Notes: generated from the sequence alone by a model not told the origin. Positions 46,166 to 55,573 are shown, counted from the first letter of the stretch. The stretch is 64,000 nucleotides of DNA from Liquorilactobacillus mali KCTC 3596 = DSM 20444 (GCF_000260415.1 NZ_BACP01000031.1:37110-101109), one strand, 5' to 3'. Numbers and translations: made by a program.

Positions 46166-48388
46166 TCAATAATCATTATTTTCCCTAAGCTTGTCTAATC
46201 CTTCCTGTGTAAGGTAGACGTCTCTTGGTTTAGATCCTCTTGCTGGAGAGATGTATCTTCGCTCCTCCAATGTATCAATAATATTGGCAGCTCTATTATA
46301 ACCAATTGCAAATATTCGTTGCAACTTTGATGTGGAAATACTATCTTCATTTACAAGGCAGTCGAGAACTTCAGGCAAAATTTCATCTTCTTGTTTATTT
46401 TGAATGTTTTGTTTTTTTAACCCATCTGGATCAAAAGCGTACTGAGGCTGTCCTTGAGTACGTACAAAATCCGTGATTTTCTCTACTTCATTTTGGACAT
46501 AAGTTCCTTGTAGCCTTATAGGCTGACTTGCCCCATTGCCAAGGTATAGCATATCCCCTCTTCCAAGAAGTCGTTCTGCTCCAGCTGTATCAATGATAGT
46601 TCTTGAATCAATCTGGCTGGAAACCATAAAGGCTACCCTTGTTGGAATATTATTTTTAATTGTTCCAGTTATCACATCGACACTTGGACGTTGAGTTGCA
46701 ATTAGCAGGTGAATCCCTGCTGCTCGGGCTTTTTGTGTAATTCTGGCAATATAGTCTTGCACCTCTGATGAAGCTATCATCATTAAATCAGCCAGTTCAT
46801 CAATAATTATCACAATATACGGCATTTGCAGTCCATAATCCTCATGTTCAATCACTTTTTTATTGAATCCTTCAATATTTCTAACACCTGCGGCGGCCAG
46901 TTTTTGATATCTTTCTTCCATTTCTTCAACTACCCATTTTAATGCTGCCGACGCAGCAACCGGATCAGAAATGACTGGTGCCAAAAGATGTGGAATATCA
47001 TGGTAAGGTGCCATTTCAACAGCCTTAGGGTCAATTAATAATAGCTTGACTTGCTGCGGTGTAGCTTTATACAGTAAAGAAATCAGGATACTATTTATAA
47101 AAACCGATTTTCCAGAACCAGTCGCACCTGCTATTAATCCGTGGGGCATCTTTCTTAAATCAGTCACAATAGATTCTCCAGACAGATTAACTCCTAGTGC
47201 CACCGTCAGTGGTGAGCTTTTACTTGCAAAAGCGGTAGCATTTAAAACTTCGGACAACATCACCGGTCTTGGCTTTAAATTTGGAATTTCAATCCCCACA
47301 CTACTTCGTCCAGGAATTGGTGCCTCAATTCGAATATCTTTAGCCGCTAATGCTAACTTTAGATCATCAATCAAGTTAGTAATCTTATTGACCTTAACAC
47401 CTCTTCCAAGTGTTAATTCAAATTGTGTAACAGCAGGTCCAATGGTCCAATCCTTGACCGTTGCATCAACATGAAAAGCTTCCAGTGTCTCATTGAGTGT
47501 ATCGATTTGTTCCAGTACCCACTCATCTTGGACATCATCATTTACTTGAACCGGTTTTGGAAGTAAATTCATGTCTGGAAATTCATATCCACTGACGACC
47601 ATAGCTCCTTCCAGCTTTTCTCTAACATTTACTATGGATTTTTCTGTATCATCTTTCTGAATGCCCGCTGGTACATCATCAATCAAATCAAACTTTTCTG
47701 TTATTTCTGTACTTGTATCCTGTTTATCACCAATTCCCTGTGATTTTTTTCTGTCATTTAAGTTAATTTGCTTCTCTTTTATTTCATCACTCGCAGCTTT
47801 GTTCAACTCATTTTCTTCAGAGATAGATGTACTTTTAACTATGTCCGGTTCTCCATTATCTTTGATAGTTTCTTCAGACTTTTCTTGAACTGATTTTTCC
47901 TGGACTGGTTTTTCCTGAACTGGCTTATTTTCAGACAAATACTGTCTATTTAAGACATTATCCATGGCACTATCTACATGGTCCTTCTCATCTTTGTCGA
48001 AATTATCAACAGTTGTTGGCTTACTTTCAAGTGCTGATGCCTCTTTTGATACATGCGTTTTGCTTGTTTCCCTTTTCTGATTCAGCGCATCAAATTCACT
48101 CTCCGCGATAATCTTTATTTTACTTTTCTCAACAGTCTCACTCTCGTCAAAAAGCAGATAGTCATTTGCCTTTTTTTGCAGCCGCTCAAATAGATTTTGA
48201 TATTTTTGCTTTCTTTTTTTTGCAGGATACTGCCAGGTGCCAAAAGAAGGTGGCACATATGAAGGATGAAAAACTTGGCTTTTTTTATTATTTATTTTAT
48301 CAGCACTTTTTGGCAGCTCTTCTTGCACTTTTGGCTTCACTTTTTTATTTTGTTTTCTATAAAAGGCTGGTCCATCGTAATGTTGCAT
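46166..48388 (-). CDS. sftA: DNA translocase SftA (FtsK/SpoIIIE family, soluble)
   Basis: SftA moves DNA from the septum during division. The C-terminal motor has Walker A GATGSGKSVFINS, Walker B IVIIIDELADLMM and the TQRPSVDVITG segment. A gamma winged-helix domain ends the protein. The first 260 residues are charged and contain no membrane segments, which separates SftA from membrane-bound FtsK/SpoIIIE. A short tandem repeat, PVQEK-PVQEK-SVQEK, lies in this linker. It has 740 residues. In Bacillus the order ytpR-sftA-murC is the same. Confidence 0.95.
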   Translation of the reverse strand: MQHYDGPAFYRKQNKKVKPKVQEELPKSADKINNKKSQVFHPSYVPPSFGTWQYPAKKRKQKYQNLFERLQKKANDYLLFDESETVEKSKIKIIAESEFDALNQKRETSKTHVSKEASALESKPTTVDNFDKDEKDHVDSAMDNVLNRQYLSENKPVQEKPVQEKSVQEKSEETIKDNGEPDIVKSTSISEENELNKAASDEIKEKQINLNDRKKSQGIGDKQDTSTEITEKFDLIDDVPAGIQKDDTEKSIVNVREKLEGAMVVSGYEFPDMNLLPKPVQVNDDVQDEWVLEQIDTLNETLEAFHVDATVKDWTIGPAVTQFELTLGRGVKVNKITNLIDDLKLALAAKDIRIEAPIPGRSSVGIEIPNLKPRPVMLSEVLNATAFASKSSPLTVALGVNLSGESIVTDLRKMPHGLIAGATGSGKSVFINSILISLLYKATPQQVKLLLIDPKAVEMAPYHDIPHLLAPVISDPVAASAALKWVVEEMEERYQKLAAAGVRNIEGFNKKVIEHEDYGLQMPYIVIIIDELADLMMIASSEVQDYIARITQKARAAGIHLLIATQRPSVDVITGTIKNNIPTRVAFMVSSQIDSRTIIDTAGAERLLGRGDMLYLGNGASQPIRLQGTYVQNEVEKITDFVRTQGQPQYAFDPDGLKKQNIQNKQEDEILPEVLDCLVNEDSISTSKLQRIFAIGYNRAANIIDTLEERRYISPARGSKPRDVYLTQEGLDKLRENNDY
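47884..47934 (-). repeat. sftA: 15-bp tandem repeat in the sftA linker
   Basis: About three imperfect 15-bp units encode PVQEK, PVQEK and SVQEK in the N-terminal linker of SftA. The units differ by a few bases. Such repeats can change copy number. Confidence 0.7.
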
Positions 48389-48423
48389 TGCTATTCTTCC
48401 TTACTTTTACAATACTTTGTTCT

Positions 48424-48464
48424 AAAAAAAAGTTGTCTTCAGTTCGCATGAGCTAAAGACAACT
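48424..48464 (-). terminator. Terminator between ytpR and sftA
   Basis: A 12-base arm pair (48431-48442 with 48453-48464, nine perfect pairs plus wobbles) is followed on the minus strand by seven T residues. A TTGACA lies just upstream on the same strand, so the stem is also close to a possible start. Confidence 0.8.
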
Positions 48465-48542
48465 ATTACTATATCTAATCTTTAAAATGTCAATACCCTC
48501 ATGAGAGCATATTACCATACATTTATTTCAATCAGCAAAAAT

Positions 48543-49154
48543 TTAATCAATTGAGAATGGTTGTCCTTGATGGAATTTACCTGCTGGGAGAACGAGAATC
48601 CCTCGTTTTTTTGGTGCATTTGGTAAGTGTAATTCACGGGCTGAACAAATCATTCCATCACTCTCAACGCCGCGAAGCTTGCCCGGCCAGATTACTTCGC
48701 CATTTGGCATCATGGCCCCAACTCGTGCAACTACCACTAACTGATTTTGTGCAATATTAGGTGCACCGCAAACAATTTGCAGAGTTTCACTGCCAATATT
48801 GGTTTTCGTGATATGCAAATGGTCTGAGTCTGGATGTTCGGTCATTTCTTCAACTAGTCCAACTACAAACTTTGGTGTTTCATCAATCTCAAGAATAGCT
48901 TCAAATCCAGCCTTTTGGAGCATTCCATTCAACAAATTTACCTGTTCATTACTAAGTTTGACTTGACCTGCCTCAGTAAGCCCAAGCTTTTCTCCCACTC
49001 CCAAAAAATTATAGCCAAGTTTAGTACCATTACTTGAATCGCTTATTTCAACGATTGAATCTTTTTTTTCTACTGTCTGACTAGGTGCATCCTCATGAAG
49101 CATTACTATAAGAATGTCCCCAATCTGTGCCTTATTATAGCTCGCGATTAACAT
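48543..49154 (-). CDS. ytpR: YtpR family tRNA-binding protein
   Basis: This 203-residue protein has a C-terminal EMAP/tRNA-binding OB fold (about 95-200) with VGLVEEMTEHPDSDHLHITK, IVCGAPNIAQNQLVVVARVG and GVESDGMICSARELHL, the family pattern. The N-terminal part (1-90) is a DUF4479-type domain. Function is unknown; it is structurally like the tRNA-binding part of PheT. It precedes sftA, as in Bacillus. Confidence 0.95.
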   Translation of the reverse strand: MLIASYNKAQIGDILIVMLHEDAPSQTVEKKDSIVEISDSSNGTKLGYNFLGVGEKLGLTEAGQVKLSNEQVNLLNGMLQKAGFEAILEIDETPKFVVGLVEEMTEHPDSDHLHITKTNIGSETLQIVCGAPNIAQNQLVVVARVGAMMPNGEVIWPGKLRGVESDGMICSARELHLPNAPKKRGILVLPAGKFHQGQPFSID

Positions 49155-49169
49155 ACCTTTTCTCCTTTA

Positions 49170-49203
49170 CACAAAAAAAGAACTGCGTAAGTACACAGTC
49201 CCA
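49170..49203 (-). terminator. Terminator of the thioredoxin-like gene
   Basis: GGACTG...CAGTTC forms a short stem (about six pairs), followed on the minus strand by seven T residues, just before ytpR. Confidence 0.55.
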
Positions 49204-49216
49204 TCATCATTTAAAA

Positions 49217-49537
49217 TTATGCGACTTCATTTAAAAATGTTTCAACTTCTTCTTTTGTTTTACGATCTTTATTGACAAATCTTGCGATCTCTTCACCGTT
49301 TTTATAAACGATAAAGCTAGGAATTCCCATAACCATCATTTCCTGACAAAGATCAATGTTTTCGTCGCGATCAATGTGAATAAATTTGTAATCTGGATAT
49401 TCTGCTTCAATCGTAGGAAGAGCCGGCTTAATAAAATTACAGTCTGAACACCAGTCAGCAGAAAAAAATAGGACATAAGAACCCTTTTTAAGCTTGTTCG
49501 TTAATGTTTCCAAATTCATTTTTCCAAATTGTTCCAT
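49217..49537 (-). CDS. ytpP: Thioredoxin family protein (YtpP-like)
   Basis: This 106-residue thioredoxin-fold protein has the active-site motif WCSDC instead of the usual WCGPC, and the cis-Pro region as VMGIPSFIVYKNG. This variant is found in YtpP-type proteins of Firmicutes, which are encoded before ytpR. It may act as a specialised disulfide reductase; the partner is unknown. GAGGAGG lies before the ATG. Confidence 0.92.
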   Translation of the reverse strand: MEQFGKMNLETLTNKLKKGSYVLFFSADWCSDCNFIKPALPTIEAEYPDYKFIHIDRDENIDLCQEMMVMGIPSFIVYKNGEEIARFVNKDRKTKEEVETFLNEVA

Positions 49538-49581
49538 TTTTCATTCCTCCTCAATTACCTTAATATTCTTCAGATAACATC

Positions 49582-49587
49582 ATTATA
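49582..49587 (-). promoter_or_regulatory. -10 box of the thioredoxin-like gene
   Basis: TATAAT on the minus strand lies about 45 bases before the start codon; the -35 region is T-rich and unclear. Confidence 0.45.
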
Positions 49588-49661
49588 GACTATTTATTCT
49601 CAAAAAAAAGCGATTTGTTTTAATTTTGTTAAGCAATTAGTGGTTTAAATATTCTTATTGG

Positions 49662-49670
49662 TGATATAAT
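49662..49670 (+). promoter_or_regulatory. Extended -10 promoter of the small PepSY-like gene
   Basis: TATAAT (49665-49670) is preceded by TGA, an extended -10 box, 35 bases before the start codon. A -35 hexamer is weak (GGTTTA at 17 bases), as allowed for extended -10 promoters. Confidence 0.55.
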
Positions 49671-49705
49671 TACTTATCATAAGAAATTTGGTAAGGAGTT
49701 TAGCT

Positions 49706-50038
49706 ATGACAAATACTTTTAATAAGTTTCTACCGTTGATGTTTGGTGTGCTAACTGGTTTTGTTGGTGGCATACAGGCCAGCAACATTCTTAAAAAGAA
49801 TGAACAACTCACTCCCCAACAGATTTTAAACAACATCAAAAACTCGTTTCAAAATGAAACGCCTGTTCAAGATTCTTGGATATCTGTTAACCCCATAAAA
49901 ATTCGAAAATTCGCCTTGACGACAGATATCTATCAAGGTGGGATTTCGCGATTCGAAGATAATCAGATTGTTCGTTATGAATTTCAGGCTGATGCTAAAA
50001 CCGGAAGCATCCTCAATCTGAAAAGAATTGATCTATAA
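49706..50038 (+). CDS. Small secreted/membrane protein with PepSY-like C-terminus
   Basis: This 110-residue protein has an N-terminal hydrophobic segment (about residues 6-26) and a C-terminus ending in YEFQADAKTGSILNLKRIDL, the pattern of PepSY-like small proteins (COG5584). It is likely anchored in the membrane, facing outside. Function is unknown. AAGGAG lies before the ATG at 49706; a longer frame to 49688 has no support. It is divergent from ytpP and convergent with trmB. Confidence 0.85.
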   Translation: MTNTFNKFLPLMFGVLTGFVGGIQASNILKKNEQLTPQQILNNIKNSFQNETPVQDSWISVNPIKIRKFALTTDIYQGGISRFEDNQIVRYEFQADAKTGSILNLKRIDL

Positions 50039-50078
50039 TCTGTATCTCCCTTATTTTAGGACAACCAAAAGATTTTTG

Positions 50079-50726
50079 TTAATTTTTGAAACTAGCAGAA
50101 ATTTTATAAATTGGTTGTCCTTTTTTACTGAATTTATCTTCATACTCAGTCATTACGTTATCAATCATTGCCTCTTCATCTTTGTGCAAATCTAAAAAGA
50201 TTTGATTGAATATCATTCCGTAATTATTCAGACTGACTAAAGAATATTCAAACAAGCCTCGATTATCAGTCTTGAATTCTAAACTTCCCTTAGCATTCAA
50301 TACATTCTGATATTGCTTTAAAAATGACTTATAAGTCAATCTTCTTTTCTCTTGCCTTGTTTTAGGCCATGGATCAGAAAAATTCAAATAAATTCCGTTT
50401 ACTTCATTTTCTTCAAAATATTCGCTCAGACCACTACCGTTAGCACAGACTAATTGTAAATTTGGCAACTTCGCCTCTATCTGTTTTCGCAGAACAATCG
50501 CAGCAACGGTTGTCTGGATCTCAATTCCAATATAGTTGTTTTCAGGGTGCCTGCTCGCTAATTCCATTATAAAGCCACCCTTACCCATTCCAATTTCGAT
50601 AAATAGTGGGGCTTTCTTCTCAAATCTTGTTTCCCATTTACCACGATATTCTACTGGTTTAGTTACTATCAACTCAGGGTTGCTATCAATAAGCGGCTTT
50701 GCCCATGGTTTATTTCTTAAACGCAT
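50079..50726 (-). CDS. trmB: tRNA (guanine-N7-)-methyltransferase
   Basis: TrmB methylates G46 in tRNA variable loops using SAM. The SAM site is [16 protein letters not shown] and the substrate motif is [19 protein letters not shown]. The length is 215 residues. The ytmP-trmB pairing is conserved in Bacilli; here they are separated by repeat copy R5. Confidence 0.97.
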   Translation of the reverse strand: MRLRNKPWAKPLIDSNPELIVTKPVEYRGKWETRFEKKAPLFIEIGMGKGGFIMELASRHPENNYIGIEIQTTVAAIVLRKQIEAKLPNLQLVCANGSGLSEYFEENEVNGIYLNFSDPWPKTRQEKRRLTYKSFLKQYQNVLNAKGSLEFKTDNRGLFEYSLVSLNNYGMIFNQIFLDLHKDEEAMIDNVMTEYEDKFSKKGQPIYKISASFKN

Positions 50727-50765
50727 TTCTTCATTCCTTTCAAGCTGAACAGAATCAACCGTTCA

Positions 50766-50850
50766 AATAAAGGGGCTGGGTCAAAAGTTATACTTTGAAC
50801 CAGCTCCCTTATTTATTTCGTATAAACATGTTCACCATCTATTTATGGCT
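50766..50850 (-). repeat. Dispersed hairpin element, copy R5
   Basis: This lies between ytmP and trmB. On the minus strand GTGAACATGTTTATACG is followed by AAATAAATAAGGG. A stem of about 20 bp with three mismatches or wobbles follows (50766-50785 with 50794-50813). The 5' GCGAAATT part of other copies is not clear, so this is a shortened copy. It ends the ytmP side. Confidence 0.7.
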
Positions 50851-50865
50851 GTTCTTTATTTTGAC

Positions 50866-51660
50866 TTAAATAAAGCCTTGTTTCTCAAAAAAGTCTGCCA
50901 ATTGTAATATGTCTCGGTTCATTTCAAAAAAACGACCACGCTGATGCTCATTCTTTATAGAAAGAAGCAAATTAACCATGTAATACCAACTAATTCTTTG
51001 TTTCAATCCTACTGTGATTGAAATTCCATACTTCTCGGTTAACCATTGTTTCCATTCCGCGCGTGGGACATATTGACACATTAACATGCTAATATCCAGT
51101 GCACTGTCTGCTAATCTTGCCGATTCCCAATCAACTAAATATAATCTGTCACTATCTGACAATAACCAATTTTTATGATTCAAATCACCATGTGAAACCT
51201 TAAATTCTCTATGATCTAGCTTTGGCTGATGCATCCGCAACCGGTTTGCAACTTGTTTAAGCAAGGGATGCGTTCGTAGTTCCAAACTCAAACCTCGAAA
51301 ATAGCTGCTGAGCATTTCTTCAGGAAACACATATCTTCCACCTACTTGACGCAACATCTTCCTAAGAATTTTAGACCGATGAACCCTGGCCAACAAACAT
51401 GCAACATTTTTCTGTCCCATCTCTTCCTTAGAAAGACATCTTCCATTTAACCATTCTTGTGCAGTCAGCGTATCACCGGTCGAAATGTGCTTTGTCCATA
51501 CCAGCCTTGGTGTGATTTCTTCCAATGACAGTGCTGCAAGAAAAGGTGAAGTATTTCTCTTAATAAATAACTTTTCCTGCTCCTTAACGCCCATATAAGC
51601 AGTCCCAGTATTACCCCCGAGCGGATGAATCTGCCAACCGTCATCCAATCTGAAATCCAT
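50866..51660 (-). CDS. ytmP: Phosphotransferase family protein YtmP
   Basis: This 264-residue protein has the aminoglycoside phosphotransferase/choline kinase-like fold: VSHGDLNHKNWLL is the catalytic HxDxxxxN loop and LYLVDWESARLADSALD the metal-binding motif. The substrate is unknown. GAGGAG lies before the ATG at 51660. It is always encoded near trmB in Bacilli. Confidence 0.93.
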   Translation of the reverse strand: MDFRLDDGWQIHPLGGNTGTAYMGVKEQEKLFIKRNTSPFLAALSLEEITPRLVWTKHISTGDTLTAQEWLNGRCLSKEEMGQKNVACLLARVHRSKILRKMLRQVGGRYVFPEEMLSSYFRGLSLELRTHPLLKQVANRLRMHQPKLDHREFKVSHGDLNHKNWLLSDSDRLYLVDWESARLADSALDISMLMCQYVPRAEWKQWLTEKYGISITVGLKQRISWYYMVNLLLSIKNEHQRGRFFEMNRDILQLADFFEKQGFI

Positions 51661-51699
51661 ATTGGCAAGTCTCCTCTACAAGTCCATAATTCTTAAACA

Positions 51700-51728
51700 A
51701 GGATACAAATTCATGTCACAAGTGTCAA
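51700..51728 (-). promoter_or_regulatory. Promoter of ytmP
   Basis: On the minus strand TTGACA (51723-51728) and TATCCT (51700-51705) are 17 bases apart, about 40 bases before the ytmP start. Confidence 0.5.
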
Positions 51729-52930
51729 GTATTTTTTTTGATATAATTTCTCAAAAAAATACCCGTTATTAAATATATCTCACCCAGCGAAATAACTGGA
51801 ATCAGCAAATATTCTACCTTGAAAAGTGGCTTTGCTACAGCTATAACATTCAATATTATCCATGCAAGCAGCAAGATTTTACGCAGCAATTTTCTGAATG
51901 CAAAGCTCTGTTGACTTTCATCAACTGGATAAATATGGGTAAAAACATTATCTTCGAAAGTAAGATATAAACCAAACAATTGAATTCCTATTAGATAAAG
52001 AAACAAGCAAGCTATCAACAAGCTAAATAGGTAATTCGGTGAGAAAAAAATAATAATGCTTGCTAAAAATAATAGACGTAAAAATAGTCCACTAAAACTG
52101 CTTTGTCTAATAAAACTTCTGCTATACAAGAAAAGGTAAATATTTCCAGATGTACCACGTAATAAAAAATCAAAAATTTTACGACGCTTAGTTTGACCAA
52201 CTATCTGTGGCACATCAGTGAACATATTTATAAAACGGTACAAAGTCATTAATCTTCCCTTTTCATATACAACAACATCGTTCCATTTGAAAACATGTTG
52301 CTGAGATGCCTTGTTGAAAAAATAATTAGTTACTACTACCAAAATCAATGATAAGAGCAAGCTAAGTATTAAATTTAGGTACAGACCAACTGCTAACACT
52401 ATTAACAAAGTCAGTCGAAAACAAAACTGTTGTAAAACCTGCTTTGCCTTGGTGTCATAGGCACTTGTCGCCACAAGAATCAAGCAACTCAACTTCAGCA
52501 AGCATTGTACTACCAGAAGAATGCCCCACATCCCAAAACTCCAATGCAAGCCTCGCAGAATAAACGGTGCTAACACTAGCATGCATATTAACTGTGTGGC
52601 ACAGGATACTAACGTAGAATGTTTCAAGACCAGCTTAAGATAATCCTTCATCTGGTAATCCTTGGGTAAAAGAAAGATTTTATCTGCTTCCTCCAGTAAA
52701 CTTGCTAACTTACCAACATACAGCAACAGGAAAAGAATTATGATAAGAATCGGTTGTTCCCACCAAAAAGCCTTTTGCGGCAAATTCTTCACAAAATTCG
52801 AGTATGCAAGTCCTATGCCGCCAGCAAAGAATAGCAAAGCTAAGACAAAATGATCATTCAAAATATATTTTGAATAGCGCAATAGCATACTTTGATATTT
52901 TTTTAATCTTCTATTCCAAATCTCATTCAT
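51725..52930 (-). CDS. ecsB: ABC transporter permease EcsB
   Basis: EcsB is the membrane partner of EcsA; the pair affects protein secretion and regulated proteolysis in Bacillus. This protein has about 401 residues and about eight to ten hydrophobic segments, with a W-rich start. I place the start at ATG 52930 (MNEIWNRRLK), eight bases inside ecsA; an earlier in-frame ATG at 52942 is possible and has no clearer ribosome site. Translational coupling with ecsA is likely. Confidence 0.92.
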   Translation of the reverse strand: MNEIWNRRLKKYQSMLLRYSKYILNDHFVLALLFFAGGIGLAYSNFVKNLPQKAFWWEQPILIIILFLLLYVGKLASLLEEADKIFLLPKDYQMKDYLKLVLKHSTLVSCATQLICMLVLAPFILRGLHWSFGMWGILLVVQCLLKLSCLILVATSAYDTKAKQVLQQFCFRLTLLIVLAVGLYLNLILSLLLSLILVVVTNYFFNKASQQHVFKWNDVVVYEKGRLMTLYRFINMFTDVPQIVGQTKRRKIFDFLLRGTSGNIYLFLYSRSFIRQSSFSGLFLRLLFLASIIIFFSPNYLFSLLIACLFLYLIGIQLFGLYLTFEDNVFTHIYPVDESQQSFAFRKLLRKILLLAWIILNVIAVAKPLFKVEYLLIPVISLGEIYLITGIFLRNYIKKNT

Positions 52931-53663
52931 TAGCATGCCCATCCTGCGTCATTCCAAGATAAATATCGGTCAACGATGCTTGCTTGTCGTTGAAAATACT
53001 TCTTAGTTCCTCAAGATCGCCTTGGGCTCTAATCTTGCCCTGATGAAGTAAGACAAAGTAATCACAATATTCTTGTGCAGTACTGAGAACATGTGTAGAC
53101 ATTAAAATGGCCGCTCCCCTTTTTTTCTCAGTATCCACCAAGTTCAACAAATCTCGAGTTGCCAATGGATCTAGTCCTAAGAATGGTTCATCGATAACAT
53201 AAACTTGTGCTTTTGTCATAAAAGCACACACAATCATAACCTTTTGCCGCATTCCCTTTGAAAAGTTCGCAGGAAACCAATCCAACTTATTATCCAGACG
53301 AAAAGTTTTCAACAACTCGTTTGCCCTTTTCCAAGTATCTGCTCGATCCAAATTGTAAGCCATAATAGTCAATTCTAAATGTTCTTTTAATGTCAGTTCT
53401 TGATATAAAACTGGCATTTCCGGCATATAAGCCAACTTTCCTTTGTATGCTTTGGGATCATCTTTTAACTTGATATCATCAATTGTAATATTTCCTTTTT
53501 GTGGCTCAAGTAATCCAATAATATGATTAATCGTCGTTGACTTTCCAGCACCATTCAATCCTATTAGTCCAACCAACTGGCCCGAATTAACCTCAAATGA
53601 TATATCCTTCAGCACTGGTATTCGCGAATATCCGCCCACGAGTCCATTTATTTTTAAAGTCAT
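52923..53663 (-). CDS. ecsA: ABC transporter ATP-binding protein EcsA
   Basis: This 246-residue ATPase has Walker A GLNGAGKSTTINH, signature FSKGMRQKVMI, Walker B VYVIDEPFLGLDPLA and switch His in STHVLS. It pairs with EcsB. The gene is divergent from hit, as in Bacillus (hit-ecsA). It has its own promoter. Confidence 0.95.
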   Translation of the reverse strand: MTLKINGLVGGYSRIPVLKDISFEVNSGQLVGLIGLNGAGKSTTINHIIGLLEPQKGNITIDDIKLKDDPKAYKGKLAYMPEMPVLYQELTLKEHLELTIMAYNLDRADTWKRANELLKTFRLDNKLDWFPANFSKGMRQKVMIVCAFMTKAQVYVIDEPFLGLDPLATRDLLNLVDTEKKRGAAILMSTHVLSTAQEYCDYFVLLHQGKIRAQGDLEELRSIFNDKQASLTDIYLGMTQDGHANE

Positions 53664-53697
53664 AGATTTATAATTCCTTTCACTTCAATTATTGAAA

Positions 53698-53706
53698 ATT
53701 ATAACA
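53698..53706 (-). promoter_or_regulatory. Extended -10 promoter of ecsAB
   Basis: On the minus strand TGT directly precedes TATAAT (53698-53703), forming an extended -10 box 35 bases before the ecsA start. The -35 region is weak. Confidence 0.5.
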
Positions 53707-53801
53707 TAAACTGCTAATTTCAAATTATTTTAAAATTTCCATCATAAAGGTGTGTTATTGTATACTAAAATAAATATTAGTTGAAAGAAGGTTCTTTTAT
53801 A

Positions 53802-54230
53802 ATGAACGATTGCATTTTTTGTAAAATAATTGATGGTACAATTCCAAGTGTTTCCGTGTATGAAGATGATGATATTAAAGTATTTCTAGACATTTCGCAA
53901 ACAACGCCAGGCCATACTCTACTCGTACCAAAAAAGCATGTTGCTAATATTTTTGAATATGATGATTCACTGGCTCAAACAATTTTGCCAAAAATACCCG
54001 TAATTGCTCGAGCCATTAAGAAAAGCAATCCAAAAATCTTAGGACTTAATATCGTGAATAATAATGGGGCAATTGCATATCAATCTGTCTTCCATTCACA
54101 TTTCCATTTCATCCCAAGATTTGCTGATACTGATTCATTTGCAATGACTTTTAAAGATAATTCAGAAAAATATTCTTCGGATGAATTACAAGAAATTGCT
54201 GATCGCATTCATGAAAATATGGAGGAATAA
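53802..54230 (+). CDS. hit: HIT family nucleotide-binding protein
   Basis: HIT proteins hydrolyse or transfer nucleoside phosphates with a His triad. The triad is HSHFHFIPR (HxHxHxx), and an N-terminal CIFCKIIDG segment is standard. It has 142 residues. The ATG at 53802 has AGAAGG ten bases upstream; a longer frame to 53781 is not supported. It is divergent from ecsA. Confidence 0.96.
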   Translation: MNDCIFCKIIDGTIPSVSVYEDDDIKVFLDISQTTPGHTLLVPKKHVANIFEYDDSLAQTILPKIPVIARAIKKSNPKILGLNIVNNNGAIAYQSVFHSHFHFIPRFADTDSFAMTFKDNSEKYSSDELQEIADRIHENMEE

Positions 54231-54233
54231 TCT

Positions 54234-54536
54234 ATGAGCGGAAAAAAAACCTTAGTTTGTTTAGGAGCAATTGGAATTGTCTCAGCAATTGCATATTTGT
54301 CTCGACGAAAAACTGTTCTGCCCAATAACGAAAAAGCAAAAGAGCTATATGAATCAGCCAATAATGTTAAAAAGGCGTATGGTAAGCTGACAAAAAATGT
54401 TGAAAAACTTAAAAATGAATTGCCTAATTCACAGCAGACAATTGATGAAATAGCTTCACTTGTATCTGAATATCAATTCAAAATCCAGAATAATCTTGAT
54501 AAGATTTCTCAAATTCAGGAAAAAAATATGAAGTAG
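54234..54536 (+). CDS. Small membrane-anchored coiled-coil protein (YhaH/YtxH-like)
   Basis: This 100-residue protein has one N-terminal membrane segment (about residues 5-22), a basic stop (SRRK), and then a helix of about 70 residues with heptad-like repeats, probably a coiled coil. It resembles YtxH/YhaH-type small proteins, which lie beside hit in Bacillus. It starts three bases after hit, so it is cotranscribed. Function is unknown. Confidence 0.8.
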   Translation: MSGKKTLVCLGAIGIVSAIAYLSRRKTVLPNNEKAKELYESANNVKKAYGKLTKNVEKLKNELPNSQQTIDEIASLVSEYQFKIQNNLDKISQIQEKNMK

Positions 54537-54685
54537 TTGCTAGTCATAAAACAAAGTGAATAAATAATGAATTTTTTTGTAAGTTTTATCTTTTCTTTCA
54601 ACATCATTAACTATTGTGTTATAGTTAGTATCGTTGATTTGTATCTTAATACAAGCAAAATAAACGAATGGATGTGTATTTTATA

Positions 54686-55573
54686 ATGAAAAAATGGCTT
54701 CTCGCACTAGCAGGTATTCTTATGACTGTCAGCTTGGCTGCTTGTTCTAAGACAGTTGCGACTACTTCTGGCGGTAAAATTACCGAAAGTGCATATTATG
54801 ACAGTATGAAAAAAACATCATCAGGTAAACAAATTTTACAACAGATGATTCTTGACAAGGTTCTTGAGAAACAATACGGTAGTAAGGTTACAACCAAACA
54901 AGTTAATGCTCAATATAATACGTATGCGAGTGAATATGGTTCTTCATTTTCTACAGTACTTTCAGAGAATAGCTTGACAAAGTCTAGCTTTAAAAAACAA
55001 CTTCGTTCAAATTTGTTGCTTCGTGAAGCTGTAAAAGATCATACAACTATTACTGAAAAGCAATTGAAGAAACAGTGGAAGAGTTATCAACCTAAAACTA
55101 CAGTTGCACATATCTTAGTATCTAAAAAGTCTACGGCTGAAGAAATCATCAAGAAATTACAAGCTGGTGAGAGCTTCACAAAACTTGCTAAGAAGTATTC
55201 AACTGATACTGCCACAAAGAGTAAGGGTGGCAAGTTATCTGCATTTGATAACACCGATACTTCTTTAGCTTCTGCCTTTAAAAAAGCTGCTTTTGCTTTG
55301 AAACAAGGCGAATATACAACAACACCTGTTAAGACAAGCTACGGTTACCACGTTATTAAATCAATTAAGAGACCTGCTAAGGGTAAGATGAGTTCACATA
55401 TTAGCGAACTTAAGACACAAATTATTGCTAGCGATATGAACAATTCCACGCTTTTACAAAAGGTTATTGGTAAGGTTCTTAAAAAAGGAAATGTATCAAT
55501 CAAGGATAGCGACTTGAAGGACATTCTTTCAAGTTACTTATCAAGTAGCTCAAGTTCAAGTTCCAGCAACTAG
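54686..55573 (+). CDS. prsA: Foldase lipoprotein PrsA
   Basis: PrsA helps exported proteins fold outside the membrane. The signal peptide with lipobox LAAC-S (Cys near residue 20) marks it as a lipoprotein. The rotamase (PpiC) domain is seen in [16 protein letters not shown] and YGYHVIKSI (about 128-225). The C-terminus is a run of Ser ([14 protein letters not shown]). It has about 295 residues. The ATG at 54686 gives the signal peptide; a longer frame to 54668 adds six residues. Confidence 0.95.
   Translation: MKKWLLALAGILMTVSLAACSKTVATTSGGKITESAYYDSMKKTSSGKQILQQMILDKVLEKQYGSKVTTKQVNAQYNTYASEYGSSFSTVLSENSLTKSSFKKQLRSNLLLREAVKDHTTITEKQLKKQWKSYQPKTTVAHILVSKKSTAEEIIKKLQAGESFTKLAKKYSTDTATKSKGGKLSAFDNTDTSLASAFKKAAFALKQGEYTTTPVKTSYGYHVIKSIKRPAKGKMSSHISELKTQIIASDMNNSTLLQKVIGKVLKKGNVSIKDSDLKDILSSYLSSSSSSSSSN

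Noticed and set aside
47046..47474. Open frame of 142 codons on the plus strand inside sftA
   Set aside because: It is fully antisense to the conserved ATPase core of sftA, has no ribosome site and encodes no recognised protein.
55530..55573. Poly-Ser end of PrsA considered as a frameshift artefact
   Set aside because: The frame is clean up to the stop codon, and Ser-rich tails are common in lactobacillar PrsA proteins.
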